This document shows positions 55,929-64,000 of a stretch of DNA of 64,000 nt, one piece after another. The position numbers and the translations under genes were made by a program. The notes under the pieces are model-generated. The model was not told the DNA's origin. It saw only the letters and a program-made list of their open reading frames with translations, and made no database searches. The stretch's first letter is position 1; the number at the start of each line of letters is the position of its first letter. Origin of the DNA: JAHEFT01 sp963700705 (GTDB lineage: Bacteria > Pseudomonadota > Gammaproteobacteria > Xanthomonadales > SZUA-36); contig CAVOYQ010000010.1 of NCBI GenBank assembly GCA_963700705.1, positions 1 to 64,000 on the forward strand. Reading direction: 5' to 3'.

Positions 55929-56617
55929 TCTTTCTCGAACCAGCGGTACAACAGCCCGGCGATCGCTGCCCCGATGATGGGCGCTACCCAGAACATCCAC
56001 AACTGGGCCACGGCCCAGCCGCCCACGATCAGCGCGGGCCCGGTGCTGCGAGCCGGATTCACCGAAGTGTTGGTCACCGGAATGCTGATCAGGTGGATCA
56101 GGGTCAGGCCGAGACCAATGGCGATCGGTGCAAACCCGACCGGCGCCCGCCCATCGGTCGCGCCCAGGATGATGATCAGGAACATCAGGGTCATCACGAC
56201 CTCGGTAATGAACCCCGACTCCATGGAGTACCCCCCTGGAGAATGATCACCGAAACCGTTCGACGCGAGGCCACCGGCCAGGTCGAAGCCAGGCGCGCCG
56301 CTGGCGATCCAGGCCAGCAACGCTGCCGCCAGGGTCGCTCCGAGGACCTGGGCGATCACGTAAGCCGGAAGTTCGGAGAATTTGAACCGGCCGGCAACCG
56401 CCAGCCCCACGGAAACCGCGGGGTTCAGATGGCAACCGGAAATATGCCCGATGCCGTAAGCCATGGTCAGAACAGTCAGGCCGAAGGCCAGCGCAACCCC
56501 GACAAAGCCGATGCCCAGCTCCGGAAACCCGGCGGAAATAACCGCCGCACCACAACCACCAAGCACCAGCCAGAACGTTCCGATAAATTCAGCAACCGAT
56601 TTTTTTGCAAGTGACAT
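55925..56617 (-). CDS. aqpZ: Aquaporin Z
   Basis: The 230-residue protein has six membrane helices and two NPA half-helices, CHLNPAVSVGLAVAG and NTSVNPARSTGPALI. The selectivity-filter region IHLISIPVTNTSVNPARS matches AqpZ, including the conserved His, Thr and Arg. It conducts water across the inner membrane. The N-terminal KKSVAEFIGTFWLVLGGCG is typical of AqpZ. The C-terminus LYRWFEKE ends at a TAG provided by the REP. Confidence 0.93.
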   Translation of the reverse strand: MSLAKKSVAEFIGTFWLVLGGCGAAVISAGFPELGIGFVGVALAFGLTVLTMAYGIGHISGCHLNPAVSVGLAVAGRFKFSELPAYVIAQVLGATLAAALLAWIASGAPGFDLAGGLASNGFGDHSPGGYSMESGFITEVVMTLMFLIIILGATDGRAPVGFAPIAIGLGLTLIHLISIPVTNTSVNPARSTGPALIVGGWAVAQLWMFWVAPIIGAAIAGLLYRWFEKE

Positions 56618-56667
56618 TTGATCTCTCCCTCATAGTCTGCTCTAGAAAAATGTAAAAAAGTAAAAAA

Positions 56668-56708
56668 GGGGTCAGAGCCCTTTTTCAACTAAACAGGGCT
56701 CTGACCCC
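56668..56708. terminator. Palindromic hairpin between aqpZ and a convergent-facing small gene
   Basis: Arms GGGGTCAGAGCCC and GGGCTCTGACCCC (13 bp) enclose a 15-base loop, flanked by A-runs and T-runs. It can act as a terminator. The arm and loop also encode the last residues and the TAG stop (56689-56691) of the gene at 56689-57198. The GGGGTCAGAGCC sequence type is common as a dispersed repeat, so it may be a mobile palindrome. Confidence 0.7.
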
Positions 56709-57198
56709 ATTTTCGCAGCGCCAGCCGGGTTCCCGCCCAATAACCGCCGTAGGCCACGATGAACCAGATCCAGATGCGTTCACTCTGGATTTCACTCAGC
56801 CAGTAGGCGGGCCAGGCGATTGCCGCTACAAAATTCTTTATCGCGCCGACCAGCAGGTTGATGACGAAAGCAAGTGAGAAGTTCTTGATCATCTCTATAA
56901 ATCCGCCGATCTGGAAGATGAAATCACGTATTTCCGCGATTTCAACCACTGCATAGGTCAACAGGCCTACTACCCCGTAAAAGCCGCCGCCGAATGCGAG
57001 CCATTTCCTGTGAAACGGGTCACCTTCTTTTTTCAGCGCCTTGTCCTTTTTCCTATTTTTTACGGCCAGCTCAAAACTCTTAACACTGCCGACTTCGCTG
57101 ATATAGTTTTTCTTCAACGCCCACCAGACCAGGCCATAGCTGGTCAAACCCACCGGGAGGCCCACCTTGATCAGTGCAATGAAAATTTCGGAGATCAC
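56689..57198 (-). CDS. Hypothetical membrane protein
   Basis: The 169-residue product starts at a GTG (57198) with an N-terminal hydrophobic segment (EIFIALIKVGLPVGLTSYGLVWWAL), a basic loop (KNRKKDKALKKEGDPFHRKWLAF), a second hydrophobic stretch (GGGFYGVVGLLTYAVVEIAEI), and further hydrophobic stretches in FSLAFVINLLVGAIKNFVAAIAWPAYWL and IWIWFIVAYGGYWAGTRLAL. I do not recognise a family. The C-terminal RKWGQSPV is read from the palindrome at 56668-56708. The start chosen avoids an N-terminal extension without plausible features. Confidence 0.6.
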   Translation of the reverse strand: MISEIFIALIKVGLPVGLTSYGLVWWALKKNYISEVGSVKSFELAVKNRKKDKALKKEGDPFHRKWLAFGGGFYGVVGLLTYAVVEIAEIRDFIFQIGGFIEMIKNFSLAFVINLLVGAIKNFVAAIAWPAYWLSEIQSERIWIWFIVAYGGYWAGTRLALRKWGQSPV

Positions 57199-57289
57199 GC
57201 GCTTGCTGCCACCCGGCCAGTTGTTCGGTTTTCGACGCCAGCAGTATAAAAGAAATTGCCAAACCGGTATCGGCATTCGTGATCGCCCG

Positions 57290-57317
57290 CTTGCAATCGT
57301 GCGCCCTTATCCCCAAC
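57290..57317 (+). promoter_or_regulatory. Candidate sigma-32 heat-shock promoter of hslVU
   Basis: CTTGCAA at 57290-57296 and CCCCAAC at 57311-57317 are spaced by 14 bases, close to the sigma-32 consensus (CTTGAAA, 11-16 bases, CCCCATnT). The expected transcription start lies a few bases downstream and 20-25 bases before the hslV GTG, with AAGGAG at 57335-57340 in between. hslVU is a classic heat-shock operon. Confidence 0.6.
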
Positions 57318-57346
57318 TTTCCCCGATGCAGATCAAGGAGCCAAAA

Positions 57347-57904
57347 GTGGAAAATTTTCGCGGCACCACCATTTGTTCCGTCCGCCGGGGTAACCTCGTC
57401 GTCATGGGCGGCGACGGCCAGGTCACGCTGGGCAACACCGTCATGAAAGCAAACGCCCGCAAGGTGCGCAGACTGTACAAGGACCGCGTGATCGCCGGGT
57501 TTGCCGGCGCTACCGCAGACGCCTTTACGCTGTTCGAGCGGTTCGAGGGAAAACTGGAGAAGCACTCCGGTCACCTGGTTCGCGCCGCGGTTGAAATGGC
57601 CAAGGACTGGCGCACGGACCGGACGCTGCGGCGCCTCGAAGCCCTGCTGGCCATCGCCGATGAAAACGATTCGCTACTGATCTCCGGAACCGGCGACGTG
57701 ATCCAGCCGGAACACGGCCTGATTGCAATCGGCTCAGGCGGCCCGTTTGCCCAGGCGGCCGCCATGGCGCTGATAAAGAACACCGAACTCGACGCCGAGC
57801 AAATCACCCGCCAGGCGCTGGGAATCGCGGCTGACATCTGCATCTATACCAATTCGAACCTGACCATCGAGACCCTTGAGATCAACCAACCATGTCCCAA
57901 ATGA
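57347..57904 (+). CDS. hslV: HslV protease subunit of the HslUV complex
   Basis: The 185-residue product begins VENFRGTTICSVRRGNLVVMGGDGQVTLG, with the catalytic Thr exposed after removal of the first residues (GTT block). GATADAFTLFERFEGKLEKHSGHLVRAAVEMAKDWRTDR and GTGDVIQPEHGLIAIGSGG also match HslV. HslV forms the proteolytic double ring with HslU ATPase in the cytoplasm. The GTG at 57347 is chosen because AAGGAG lies eight bases before it and HslV usually starts two to three residues before FRGTT; the frame is open to 57167 without support. It overlaps hslU by 13 bases. Confidence 0.93.
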   Translation: MENFRGTTICSVRRGNLVVMGGDGQVTLGNTVMKANARKVRRLYKDRVIAGFAGATADAFTLFERFEGKLEKHSGHLVRAAVEMAKDWRTDRTLRRLEALLAIADENDSLLISGTGDVIQPEHGLIAIGSGGPFAQAAAMALIKNTELDAEQITRQALGIAADICIYTNSNLTIETLEINQPCPK

Positions 57905-59238
57905 CCCCCCGCGAAATTGTCCAGGAACTGGACAAACACATCATCGGGCAGTCCGGCGCCAAGCGCGCAGTGGCTATCGCTCTGCGTAACCGCTGGCGGC
58001 GGATGCAGGTGGAAGAAGGCTTGCGCGCCGAGATCACGCCGAAGAATATCCTGATGATCGGCCCGACCGGGGTGGGCAAAACCGAGATCGCCCGCCGGCT
58101 GGCGCACCTGGCGAACGCGCCGTTCATCAAGGTGGAAGCTACCAAGTTCACTGAAGTGGGCTATGTCGGGAAGGACGTTGAATCCATTATCCGCGACCTG
58201 GTCGACACCTCGGTGAAAATGACCCGTGAACAGGCCATGGCCAGGGTCCGTTCGCTGGCCGAGGATGCGGCTTACGACCGGATTGTCAGCATCCTGTTGC
58301 CGCGGCCGCAGGGAACCCAGGGAATCGGCTTTGCCAACGAACCGGAACCCGATGAGCCGGGCGACGGCAAGACCCGGCAGAAAATGCGTTACAAGCTGGT
58401 GCACGGTGAACTGGACGACCGGGAAATCGAGTTCGATGTTTCCATGCAAACCGGGGTCGAAATCATGACACCGCCCGGCATGGAGGAAATGGCCAGCCAG
58501 CTGCAGGGCATGTTCCAGAACCTGGGCAGTCAAAAAACCCAGAAACGCAAGATGAAGATCCGCGACGCCTTTCCATTACTGGTCGAAGAAGAAGCCGCCC
58601 GGATGGTGAACGACGAAGAGATCAAACAGCAGGCGCTGGACAACGCCGAACAGAACGGCATCGTGTTCATCGACGAGCTCGACAAGGTCGCACGGCGTTC
58701 GGAATACGCCGGCGCGGACGTTTCCCGCGAAGGGGTGCAGCGCGACCTGCTGCCGCTGGTCGAGGGTTGCACGGTTTCCACCCGCTACGGCATGGTCAAG
58801 ACCGATCACATCCTGTTCATCGCATCCGGCGCATTCCACCTGTGCCGGCCCTCTGACCTGATCCCTGAACTGCAGGGCCGCCTGCCGATCCGGGTCGAAC
58901 TTCGCGCACTGGAAGTGGAAGACTTCACACGGATTCTCACCGAGCCGCAGGCGTCTCTGACCGAGCAGTATTCGGCCCTGATGCTGACCGAGGGTGTAAA
59001 ACTGGGTTTCAGCGAAGACGGGGTCCGCCGGATTGCCGAAATCTCCTGGAAGGTCAATGAATCGACCGAGAACATCGGCGCCCGCCGGCTTCACACGGTG
59101 CTGGAACGGCTGCTGGAAACGATTTCCTTCGAGGCGCCGGACCGCTCAGGCGACTCCTACCTGATTGACGCCGACTACGTGAATGAACACCTGGATGAGT
59201 TGGCCGGCAACGACGACCTGAGCCGCTATATTCTGTAA
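57892..59238 (+). CDS. hslU: HslU ATPase of the HslUV protease
   Basis: The 448-residue AAA+ ATPase has MTPREIVQELDKHIIGQSGAKRAVAIALRNRWRRMQ, Walker A GPTGVGKT (residues 57-64), the pore motif GYVG, the I-domain, Walker B GIVFIDELDKV, and the sensor arginine region SDLIPELQGRLPIRVEL. It unfolds substrates and feeds them to HslV. C-terminal LDELAGNDDLSRYIL is the classic HslU tail inserted between HslV subunits. The frame is intact and follows the usual order after hslV. Confidence 0.95.
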   Translation: MSQMTPREIVQELDKHIIGQSGAKRAVAIALRNRWRRMQVEEGLRAEITPKNILMIGPTGVGKTEIARRLAHLANAPFIKVEATKFTEVGYVGKDVESIIRDLVDTSVKMTREQAMARVRSLAEDAAYDRIVSILLPRPQGTQGIGFANEPEPDEPGDGKTRQKMRYKLVHGELDDREIEFDVSMQTGVEIMTPPGMEEMASQLQGMFQNLGSQKTQKRKMKIRDAFPLLVEEEAARMVNDEEIKQQALDNAEQNGIVFIDELDKVARRSEYAGADVSREGVQRDLLPLVEGCTVSTRYGMVKTDHILFIASGAFHLCRPSDLIPELQGRLPIRVELRALEVEDFTRILTEPQASLTEQYSALMLTEGVKLGFSEDGVRRIAEISWKVNESTENIGARRLHTVLERLLETISFEAPDRSGDSYLIDADYVNEHLDELAGNDDLSRYIL

Positions 59239-59243
59239 AAGAC

Positions 59244-59309
59244 GTAGGAGCGGATTTATCCGCGAATGTCTGAACCTATGGAGACATTCGCGGATAAATC
59301 CGCTCCTAC
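59244..59309. repeat. REP pair (locus 7)
   Basis: A direct arm GTAGGAGCGGATTTATCCGCG and an inverted arm GCGGATAAATCCGCTCCTAC are separated by about 22 bases. The minus-strand TAG at 59306-59308 ends the third sulfotransferase gene, while hslU stops just before it. Confidence 0.9.
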
Positions 59310-60832
59310 GGTTTTTCCAACTCTTCCAGCATCGGCCCGAGAAACTCCCGGTAGCGTTCCCACAGTTGCACCGAGCTCGTATACATGGGTTGGCGCACCT
59401 GGTAAAAGCTGGCGGTTCTAACCAGGCCTTCACTTTTGTCAAAGTGCAGGCATTCATCCTGCCATTCCAGACCGCAAGCCGATAATAGTTTGCGAATTTC
59501 AGGTTCCGGGTTTTGCGCCAGAGTTTCGTATTCAATGTCGTAGATCGCGCCTGGCATCACTTGACGCCAGTGGTCCATCAAGCGGCGGTAGAGATTGTGG
59601 AATTGCGCCACGGTTTTCAGGTCATAGGCAAAACGGTAGTTTCCGGTGTTGAAATTCTGCTTATAGATGGACAGGCAAGTATCCCTCGCGTCGCGCACGC
59701 AGTGAATGATCCTGGCGTTCGGCAGCGCGATCTTAATCAGCCCGATCATCATGAAGTTGAACGGCAATTTGTCGGTGATGCGACTGGCTTGACCGTTTAA
59801 CCGGTTAATTTTTTCAAGATAGTCTCTTCCCACCGCTTCAAATTTGTCTGTTGAATAGGCGTCGAGAGGTCTGAAAAAACGGTGATTGGATTCATCCAGA
59901 AAATCATTGACCCCCAGTGCAAAAAAGTAATCCAGTTCCCCGGCGCCGTACACATCGGAATGACTGGCGAGGATTTTTTCCACCAGTGAAGTCCCGGAGC
60001 GCGGCATTCCGACGATGAAAATGGGCCTGTTTGACTTCTCGGCGCTGATCCGCACCCGCGACAGGGCTTCGGAGGAAAAAGTCTGGATGATATTGTTGAT
60101 CATCGATTCGTCGCTTTCGATGCTGTAATTGAATGTCGCAAACCTCAGGTGGTTGCCTTCTTCCAGGTATTTGAAAGCCTGCGGATAATCCCCGGTGTCT
60201 TCAAACGCCTTGGCCAGTGCAAACGCAAGGTGGATCCTGTTCTCAGTTGCCAGGTTTTTTCTCTGATACAGCCCGAGCATCGAACCAATGTGGGGGTCAT
60301 TGCTGTCTCGGTATTTGTGCAAACCCGAATAGGTAAAATGGGCTTGAGTGTAACGCGGCTGCTCGCGCATGATCTGTTCATACAGGGCAACGGCCTCTGA
60401 CAGTTTGCCCTGGGCTTTCAACAGGTTGGCCAGCCGATACCTGGACACGAACATTTGCGGGTGATCAGTCAAAATTCGCTGATAAGCGCTCACCGCCAGT
60501 TCGATGTTGCCCGATCGCTCGTCAGCAGCGGCCAGGTGCATCCTGGCATCAGGAAAGCGGGGATCTAAGGCCAACGCCTTTTTCCACAGGGCCCGGGCTT
60601 CGCCCACGCGATCCGACCCGTCACAAATCAAGCCCAGGTTGTTGAAAAGCTCCGGAACCCTTACGTTTTCGGCTATCAATGCGCGATACGCCGGCTCGGC
60701 ATACGCCAGGTTGCCCGCGACCTGGGCCTGGGTGGCCTGCTGCAGACGCAGGGCTTGCTGACTGGTGATGGCCTGCCTGGGTTTCGCCGTTTTTTGAATT
60801 TTGCGTGGGCCTTTTCTTTTCTTGTTGCTCAT
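59306..60832 (-). CDS. TPR-containing sulfotransferase family protein, copy 2
   Basis: The 508-residue product has a basic start (NKKRKGPRKIQKTAKPRQ), TPR repeats (LAYAEPAYRALIAENVRVPELFNNLGLI and on through residue 240), and a sulfotransferase domain with FIVGMPRSGTSLVEKILASHSDVYGAGELDYFFALG, ITDKLPFNFMMIGLIKIALPNARIIHCVRDARDTCLSIYKQNF and GAIYDIEYETLAQNP. VRQPMYTSSVQLWERYREFLGP near the end matches the block of copy 1. The stop TAG is within the REP. Substrate unknown. The frame is intact. Confidence 0.86.
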   Translation of the reverse strand: MSNKKRKGPRKIQKTAKPRQAITSQQALRLQQATQAQVAGNLAYAEPAYRALIAENVRVPELFNNLGLICDGSDRVGEARALWKKALALDPRFPDARMHLAAADERSGNIELAVSAYQRILTDHPQMFVSRYRLANLLKAQGKLSEAVALYEQIMREQPRYTQAHFTYSGLHKYRDSNDPHIGSMLGLYQRKNLATENRIHLAFALAKAFEDTGDYPQAFKYLEEGNHLRFATFNYSIESDESMINNIIQTFSSEALSRVRISAEKSNRPIFIVGMPRSGTSLVEKILASHSDVYGAGELDYFFALGVNDFLDESNHRFFRPLDAYSTDKFEAVGRDYLEKINRLNGQASRITDKLPFNFMMIGLIKIALPNARIIHCVRDARDTCLSIYKQNFNTGNYRFAYDLKTVAQFHNLYRRLMDHWRQVMPGAIYDIEYETLAQNPEPEIRKLLSACGLEWQDECLHFDKSEGLVRTASFYQVRQPMYTSSVQLWERYREFLGPMLEELEKP

Positions 60833-60852
60833 TCATGGGGCCTCGTTAACCC

Positions 60853-60905
60853 GTAGGAGCGATTTCAATCGCGACATTCCTATTCGCGATTGAAATCGCT
60901 CCTAC
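60853..60905. repeat. REP pair (locus 8)
   Basis: Arms GTAGGAGCGATTTCAATCGCG and CGCGATTGAAATCGCTCCTAC are exact reverse complements separated by a short spacer. The following esterase gene (minus strand) ends three bases after its inverted end, on its own TGA. Confidence 0.9.
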
Positions 60906-60908
60906 GCG

Positions 60909-61685
60909 TCATTGGATTTCATCTTCTTCATGGGTTCCGGCAAAGGCGCGCAGGCTGTCGTCGATCAGTGGAGCCCAGTTATCCCAGTCGTGTCCTCCGT
61001 CGTTAGTGACAAGCCGGACCGGGTAGCCTTTCTCCCGGAGGGTCGCCACAAATCTTTCGGCAGCCGCGGCATTGTCCACTTCACTGCCATGCGAAACGAA
61101 GAAGGCCGAAGAATGCGCAGGTTTCTCCCTGTACAGGTTATTGACGACGTCCAGGTGCTCGGCGCTGGCCGGTGAATGCAGGATCAGCACCTGGAACACA
61201 CCCGGCATCATCATTCCGAAACAGGCGGCATTGATGCCGCCGAACGAAACGCCCATCAGACCCCGGCGCGTGGAACTGTCAGCGCCGGTCCAAATGGACG
61301 ATACCTGCGGCATCAACTCGCCGATGAAAAACTTGCCGAAGTTGACATTGCACATGAATTGGCTGTTGCGTCGGGTCTCTTCCTGGTAATCCGGGTCACG
61401 GCTGTCGATAAAGATCGCCGCGATGGGCACGATAGTGCCTTCTTCGATCTCGCGATCCAGGACTTTCACCATGTTTCCGGAGCCCAGATAGCTCTGTCCA
61501 TCGGTAATGTATAGCTCGGGGAGAGGTTTGACGGCGTTTTCCGGCAGGTAAACCCAGTACTGCAGATCATATCCCAGCACCGAGCTGTGGATCCGGACCG
61601 GGCCTTCGAGCTTTCCGTCACCCAGGCAGGGGCCAAGCCAAAGCACCAGTAATAAAACCAGCCATTCCGGCCCCTGTTTCAGCAT
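60909..61685 (-). CDS. Secreted esterase-family alpha/beta hydrolase
   Basis: From the ATG at 61685 a signal peptide (KQGPEWLVLLLVLWLGPCLG) precedes DGKLEGPVRIHSSVLGYDLQYWVYLPENAVKPLPELYITDGQSYL, the opening of the Fes/esterase D-like family. The nucleophile motif is GLMGVSFGGINAACFGMMMPG, followed by VLILHSPASAEHLD and the His in DGGHDWDNWAPLIDDSL. The 258-residue product is likely periplasmic or secreted. The substrate is not known; enterobactin-type or simple esters are typical in the family. The frame is intact. Confidence 0.78.
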   Translation of the reverse strand: MLKQGPEWLVLLLVLWLGPCLGDGKLEGPVRIHSSVLGYDLQYWVYLPENAVKPLPELYITDGQSYLGSGNMVKVLDREIEEGTIVPIAAIFIDSRDPDYQEETRRNSQFMCNVNFGKFFIGELMPQVSSIWTGADSSTRRGLMGVSFGGINAACFGMMMPGVFQVLILHSPASAEHLDVVNNLYREKPAHSSAFFVSHGSEVDNAAAAERFVATLREKGYPVRLVTNDGGHDWDNWAPLIDDSLRAFAGTHEEDEIQ

Positions 61686-62006
61686 CCCATTTCTCCTGCG
61701 TTGAAGCCATTCCCTGCGGAAACCAGCGATTAACAAACGGGCAGTGCCCTGATTCCCTCCACGAATCATAAGGTCGGCCCCGCCAAGTTGAAAGTCTGCC
61801 AGGTAAAGTCATTTCCTTGCCCATGACTTATGACATATAAAAATAGTGCTTTTTCTTTTGATTTAATGTAAATTTAACGACTGGACAACAATGTAATTGG
61901 GTAACAGTCCTCTTGAATCGCTGGTGCTGTGTTGTTAAAGCCACTAAATAAGGCTGCAATTTGCACTGGCGTTTTAAAAAAATATAGCACAAACAGGAGA
62001 TTAACC
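61686..62006 (+). promoter_or_regulatory. Long AT-rich intergenic region before the TonB receptor
   Basis: These 321 bases contain no gene I can support. The right half is AT-rich. Before the receptor ATG there is AGGAGA at 61995-62000 as ribosome-binding site. A weak candidate promoter is TTGCAC at 61961 with TATAGC at 61983 (16-base spacing), but it would leave an unusually short leader, so the real promoter may lie further upstream. Confidence 0.35.
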
Positions 62007-64000
62007 ATGTATCGCAAAAAGCACCTTAGTCTTGCGGTTTCTACCGCACTTGGGCTTTCGACGTTTATGATGATCCCCGGCCAGGCAATGGCACAGGATC
62101 AGTTAGTTGATGAAGAAGGCGGCGAAATGCTTGAAGAAGTAATCGTCACCGGTTCGCGCCTTATCAGCGAAGACGGTTTTGGACAAACCAGTCCGGTAAC
62201 CGTCGTCGGTATGGACGACATCAGTTCTTATGGCCTCACCCGCGTTGAAGACGTACTGAACAATCTGCCCCAGATCGAAGCTTCCAACGTTGCATTCGAT
62301 TCCAACGGCGCAACAGGTACCGCTTCCATCGACTTGCGCGGTCTTGGCACAAATCGCACCCTGGTGCTGCTGAACGGCCGCCGCATGCACCCCGGTGGCA
62401 TCAACACCGAAGCTGTTGACGTCAACCAGATCCCGACCACGATGATCGAACGGGTCGAAGTTCTGACCGGTGGCGCATCAGCCACCTATGGTGCTGACGC
62501 TGTAGCGGGTGTCGTGAACTTTATCATGCGCCGCATCAACGGCGTTGAAGTCAGCGCAGGCATCAGTGCTTACCAGCACGACAATAACAACAAGTACATG
62601 CAGGGCCTGATGGACGCAAAAGGCTACCCGTATCCCACGGGCGGCACCGGCTTCGACGGCAGCGCCTACAACATTGATATTGCGATGGGCAGTGATTTCG
62701 CTGATGGTAAAGGCAACGCAAGCGCGTTTATCACATGGCGTCAGAACGCCTCCCTGTTGCAGGACGCGCGTGATTATTCAAGTTGCGCATTGGGCGCTAC
62801 GGGAACGAGCTGCTCTGGTTCCGCCACCGCGCCTATTCCCAATTATTCTATTTACTCATATTATCCGGAAGGCACCGTCGATCCGGTTACCGGTCTGCCT
62901 TTTCCGCCCAACAGCATCAATCCCAGTAGCGGTGTTACTGTGACACTGCAGCCTGACAGTTCGCTGGCAGACTACGATGGCTCAAACACCTTTAACTTTA
63001 ATCCGACCAACTACTACATGCGTCCGCAGACCAGCTGGACCGCCGGTGCCTTTGCTGATTACGAGATCAACGAAAGCGCGGTCGTCTACGCGGAAATCAT
63101 GCTGGCCAACAACGATACCCGGGGCCAGATCGCCTATTCCGGCACTTTCTTCAACCCCAATGGCTACTATGTGAACAATCCGCAAATGCCGGCCACTTTC
63201 CAGGCTTCTTTGGCGGACTATTTCCCAGGCGAAGACCGGCTTATCATCTATCCCGGCAAGCGCAACGTTGAAGGCGGTCCGCGTGCCGATGCGCTGACCT
63301 ACAGCAGTTTCCGTGTCGTGACTGGCATCAAGGGCATCATCAACGAAGACTGGGATTACGATGCTTCTTACCTGCACAGCCAGTCGAATTCAAGTTCAAC
63401 CTATTTCAACGACTTGTATGGACCATACGTCCAAAGAGCTACCGGCGCTATTGGCGCTCAAGCATGCGATCCAAACGCGGGTTGTTTGCCTTACGAACTG
63501 TTCACCTACAATGGTATAACCCCGGCAGCAGCTGCCACGGTTGCAGCAACAGCGTCTGGGCAGAACAGAACCACCCTGGATATTGTTGAGGCGTTTGTCA
63601 CCGGCGACACCGGTTTTGGTTTGGCGGCAGGCAACATCATGATGGCCGGTGGTTACCAGTGGATTCAGACCAGCTTCGACAGCGTATTTGATGAAGTTTA
63701 CGCGTCAGGCCAGTTGTATGGACAGGGCGGACCACGGCTTGATACAGCCGGCACGATCAGGGCCAACCAGCTCTTCGTGGAAGGCAACATTCCTCTGCTC
63801 GCTGACGAGCCTTTTGCCCAGAACCTCAGCCTTGACCTGGCCTACCGTTGGTCGGACTACAACACCACCGGCGCCAACAGCACCTATCGCGCAGGTCTCG
63901 ACTGGCAGATCGTCGACATGTTCCGTGTACGTACCGGCTTCAACCGGGCTGTGCGCGCCCCGAGTATCACCGAACTGTACTCACCGCAGGCTCTTGGCCT
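62007..64000 (+). CDS. TonB-dependent outer-membrane receptor, N-terminal part (runs off window)
   Basis: The reading frame is open from the ATG at 62007 to the end of the window. A signal peptide (LSLAVSTALGLSTFMMIPGQAMA) is followed by EEVIVTGSRLISEDG, which contains a TonB-box-like sequence, and the plug domain: TSPVTVVGMDDISSYGLTRVEDVLNNLPQIEA, LRGLGTNRTLVLLNGRRMHPGG, DVNQIPTTMIERVEVLTGGASATYGADAVAGVVNFIM. The barrel follows, with aromatic-rich strands to FNRAVRAPSITELYSPQALGL. It imports large ligands across the outer membrane with TonB energy. The ligand is not readable. No carbohydrate or siderophore genes lie nearby in the window. Confidence 0.88.
   Translation, partial: MYRKKHLSLAVSTALGLSTFMMIPGQAMAQDQLVDEEGGEMLEEVIVTGSRLISEDGFGQTSPVTVVGMDDISSYGLTRVEDVLNNLPQIEASNVAFDSNGATGTASIDLRGLGTNRTLVLLNGRRMHPGGINTEAVDVNQIPTTMIERVEVLTGGASATYGADAVAGVVNFIMRRINGVEVSAGISAYQHDNNNKYMQGLMDAKGYPYPTGGTGFDGSAYNIDIAMGSDFADGKGNASAFITWRQNASLLQDARDYSSCALGATGTSCSGSATAPIPNYSIYSYYPEGTVDPVTGLPFPPNSINPSSGVTVTLQPDSSLADYDGSNTFNFNPTNYYMRPQTSWTAGAFADYEINESAVVYAEIMLANNDTRGQIAYSGTFFNPNGYYVNNPQMPATFQASLADYFPGEDRLIIYPGKRNVEGGPRADALTYSSFRVVTGIKGIINEDWDYDASYLHSQSNSSSTYFNDLYGPYVQRATGAIGAQACDPNAGCLPYELFTYNGITPAAAATVAATASGQNRTTLDIVEAFVTGDTGFGLAAGNIMMAGGYQWIQTSFDSVFDEVYASGQLYGQGGPRLDTAGTIRANQLFVEGNIPLLADEPFAQNLSLDLAYRWSDYNTTGANSTYRAGLDWQIVDMFRVRTGFNRAVRAPSITELYSPQALG

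Overview
This window looks like chromosomal DNA of a GC-rich gammaproteobacterium. The best support is conserved gene order: an algZ-algR-hemC-hemD-hemX-hemY run facing lptM-dapF-DUF484-xerC, with aqpZ and hslVU close by, as in Pseudomonas and relatives. TPR-sulfotransferases, a TorF-type porin and a TonB receptor with an aromatic-free, marine-type context would fit an environmental lineage such as the Woeseiales or a relative, but that placement is inference.

Left part (1-17.4 kb). After the tail of a frameshifted membrane glycosyltransferase-like gene, an almost gap-free minus-strand transcription unit runs from a BetI-like TetR regulator at 17348 down to 495. In transcription order it holds the regulator, an acyl-CoA dehydrogenase, two tandem PotD-like binding proteins, PotA, PotB and PotC, a lipoprotein amidohydrolase, a Rieske oxygenase of the choline/betaine demethylase type, a MetF-like reductase, a non-pyrrolysine MttB-family methyltransferase, its corrinoid protein, a DUF1638 protein, a small PF13769-type protein, a methyltetrahydrofolate:corrinoid methyltransferase and a reductive activator of corrinoid proteins. 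Most junctions are ATGA overlaps. I read it as an uptake and demethylation pathway for a methylated amine that feeds methyl groups into the folate pool.

Middle part (17.4-37.5 kb). Divergently, a plus-strand run carries a class III aminotransferase, two CrtI-like flavoproteins, a GcvT-like folate enzyme, an NDP-forming acyl-CoA synthetase, an enoyl-CoA hydratase, a glutamine-synthetase-like ligase and an Ada protein. A perfect inverted repeat lies between the regulator and this run. Further on are two small cNMP-binding proteins, a cobalamin adenosyltransferase, MmsA with an omega-aminotransferase, a porin, a PuuR-like regulator, alanine dehydrogenase with a divergent Lrp-type regulator, and a deacetylase-family enzyme. 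All are consistent with amine and amino-acid catabolism.

Right part (37.5-64 kb). It holds three TPR-sulfotransferases (one with a SEC-C zinc motif), tRNA-Gly(CCC), a membrane-protein pair, lipid and thioester enzymes, a ferredoxin-reductase-like protein, the heme cluster, dapF/xerC, aqpZ, hslVU with a plausible heat-shock promoter, an esterase and the start of a TonB receptor.

Two features cut across the window. A palindromic REP-like repeat (ends GTAGGAGCG) occurs at eight loci, and its TAG serves as the stop codon of six genes. About twenty single-base frame disruptions fall almost entirely in the first 31 kb; protein similarity continues across each, so they are either very recent decay or sequence errors.
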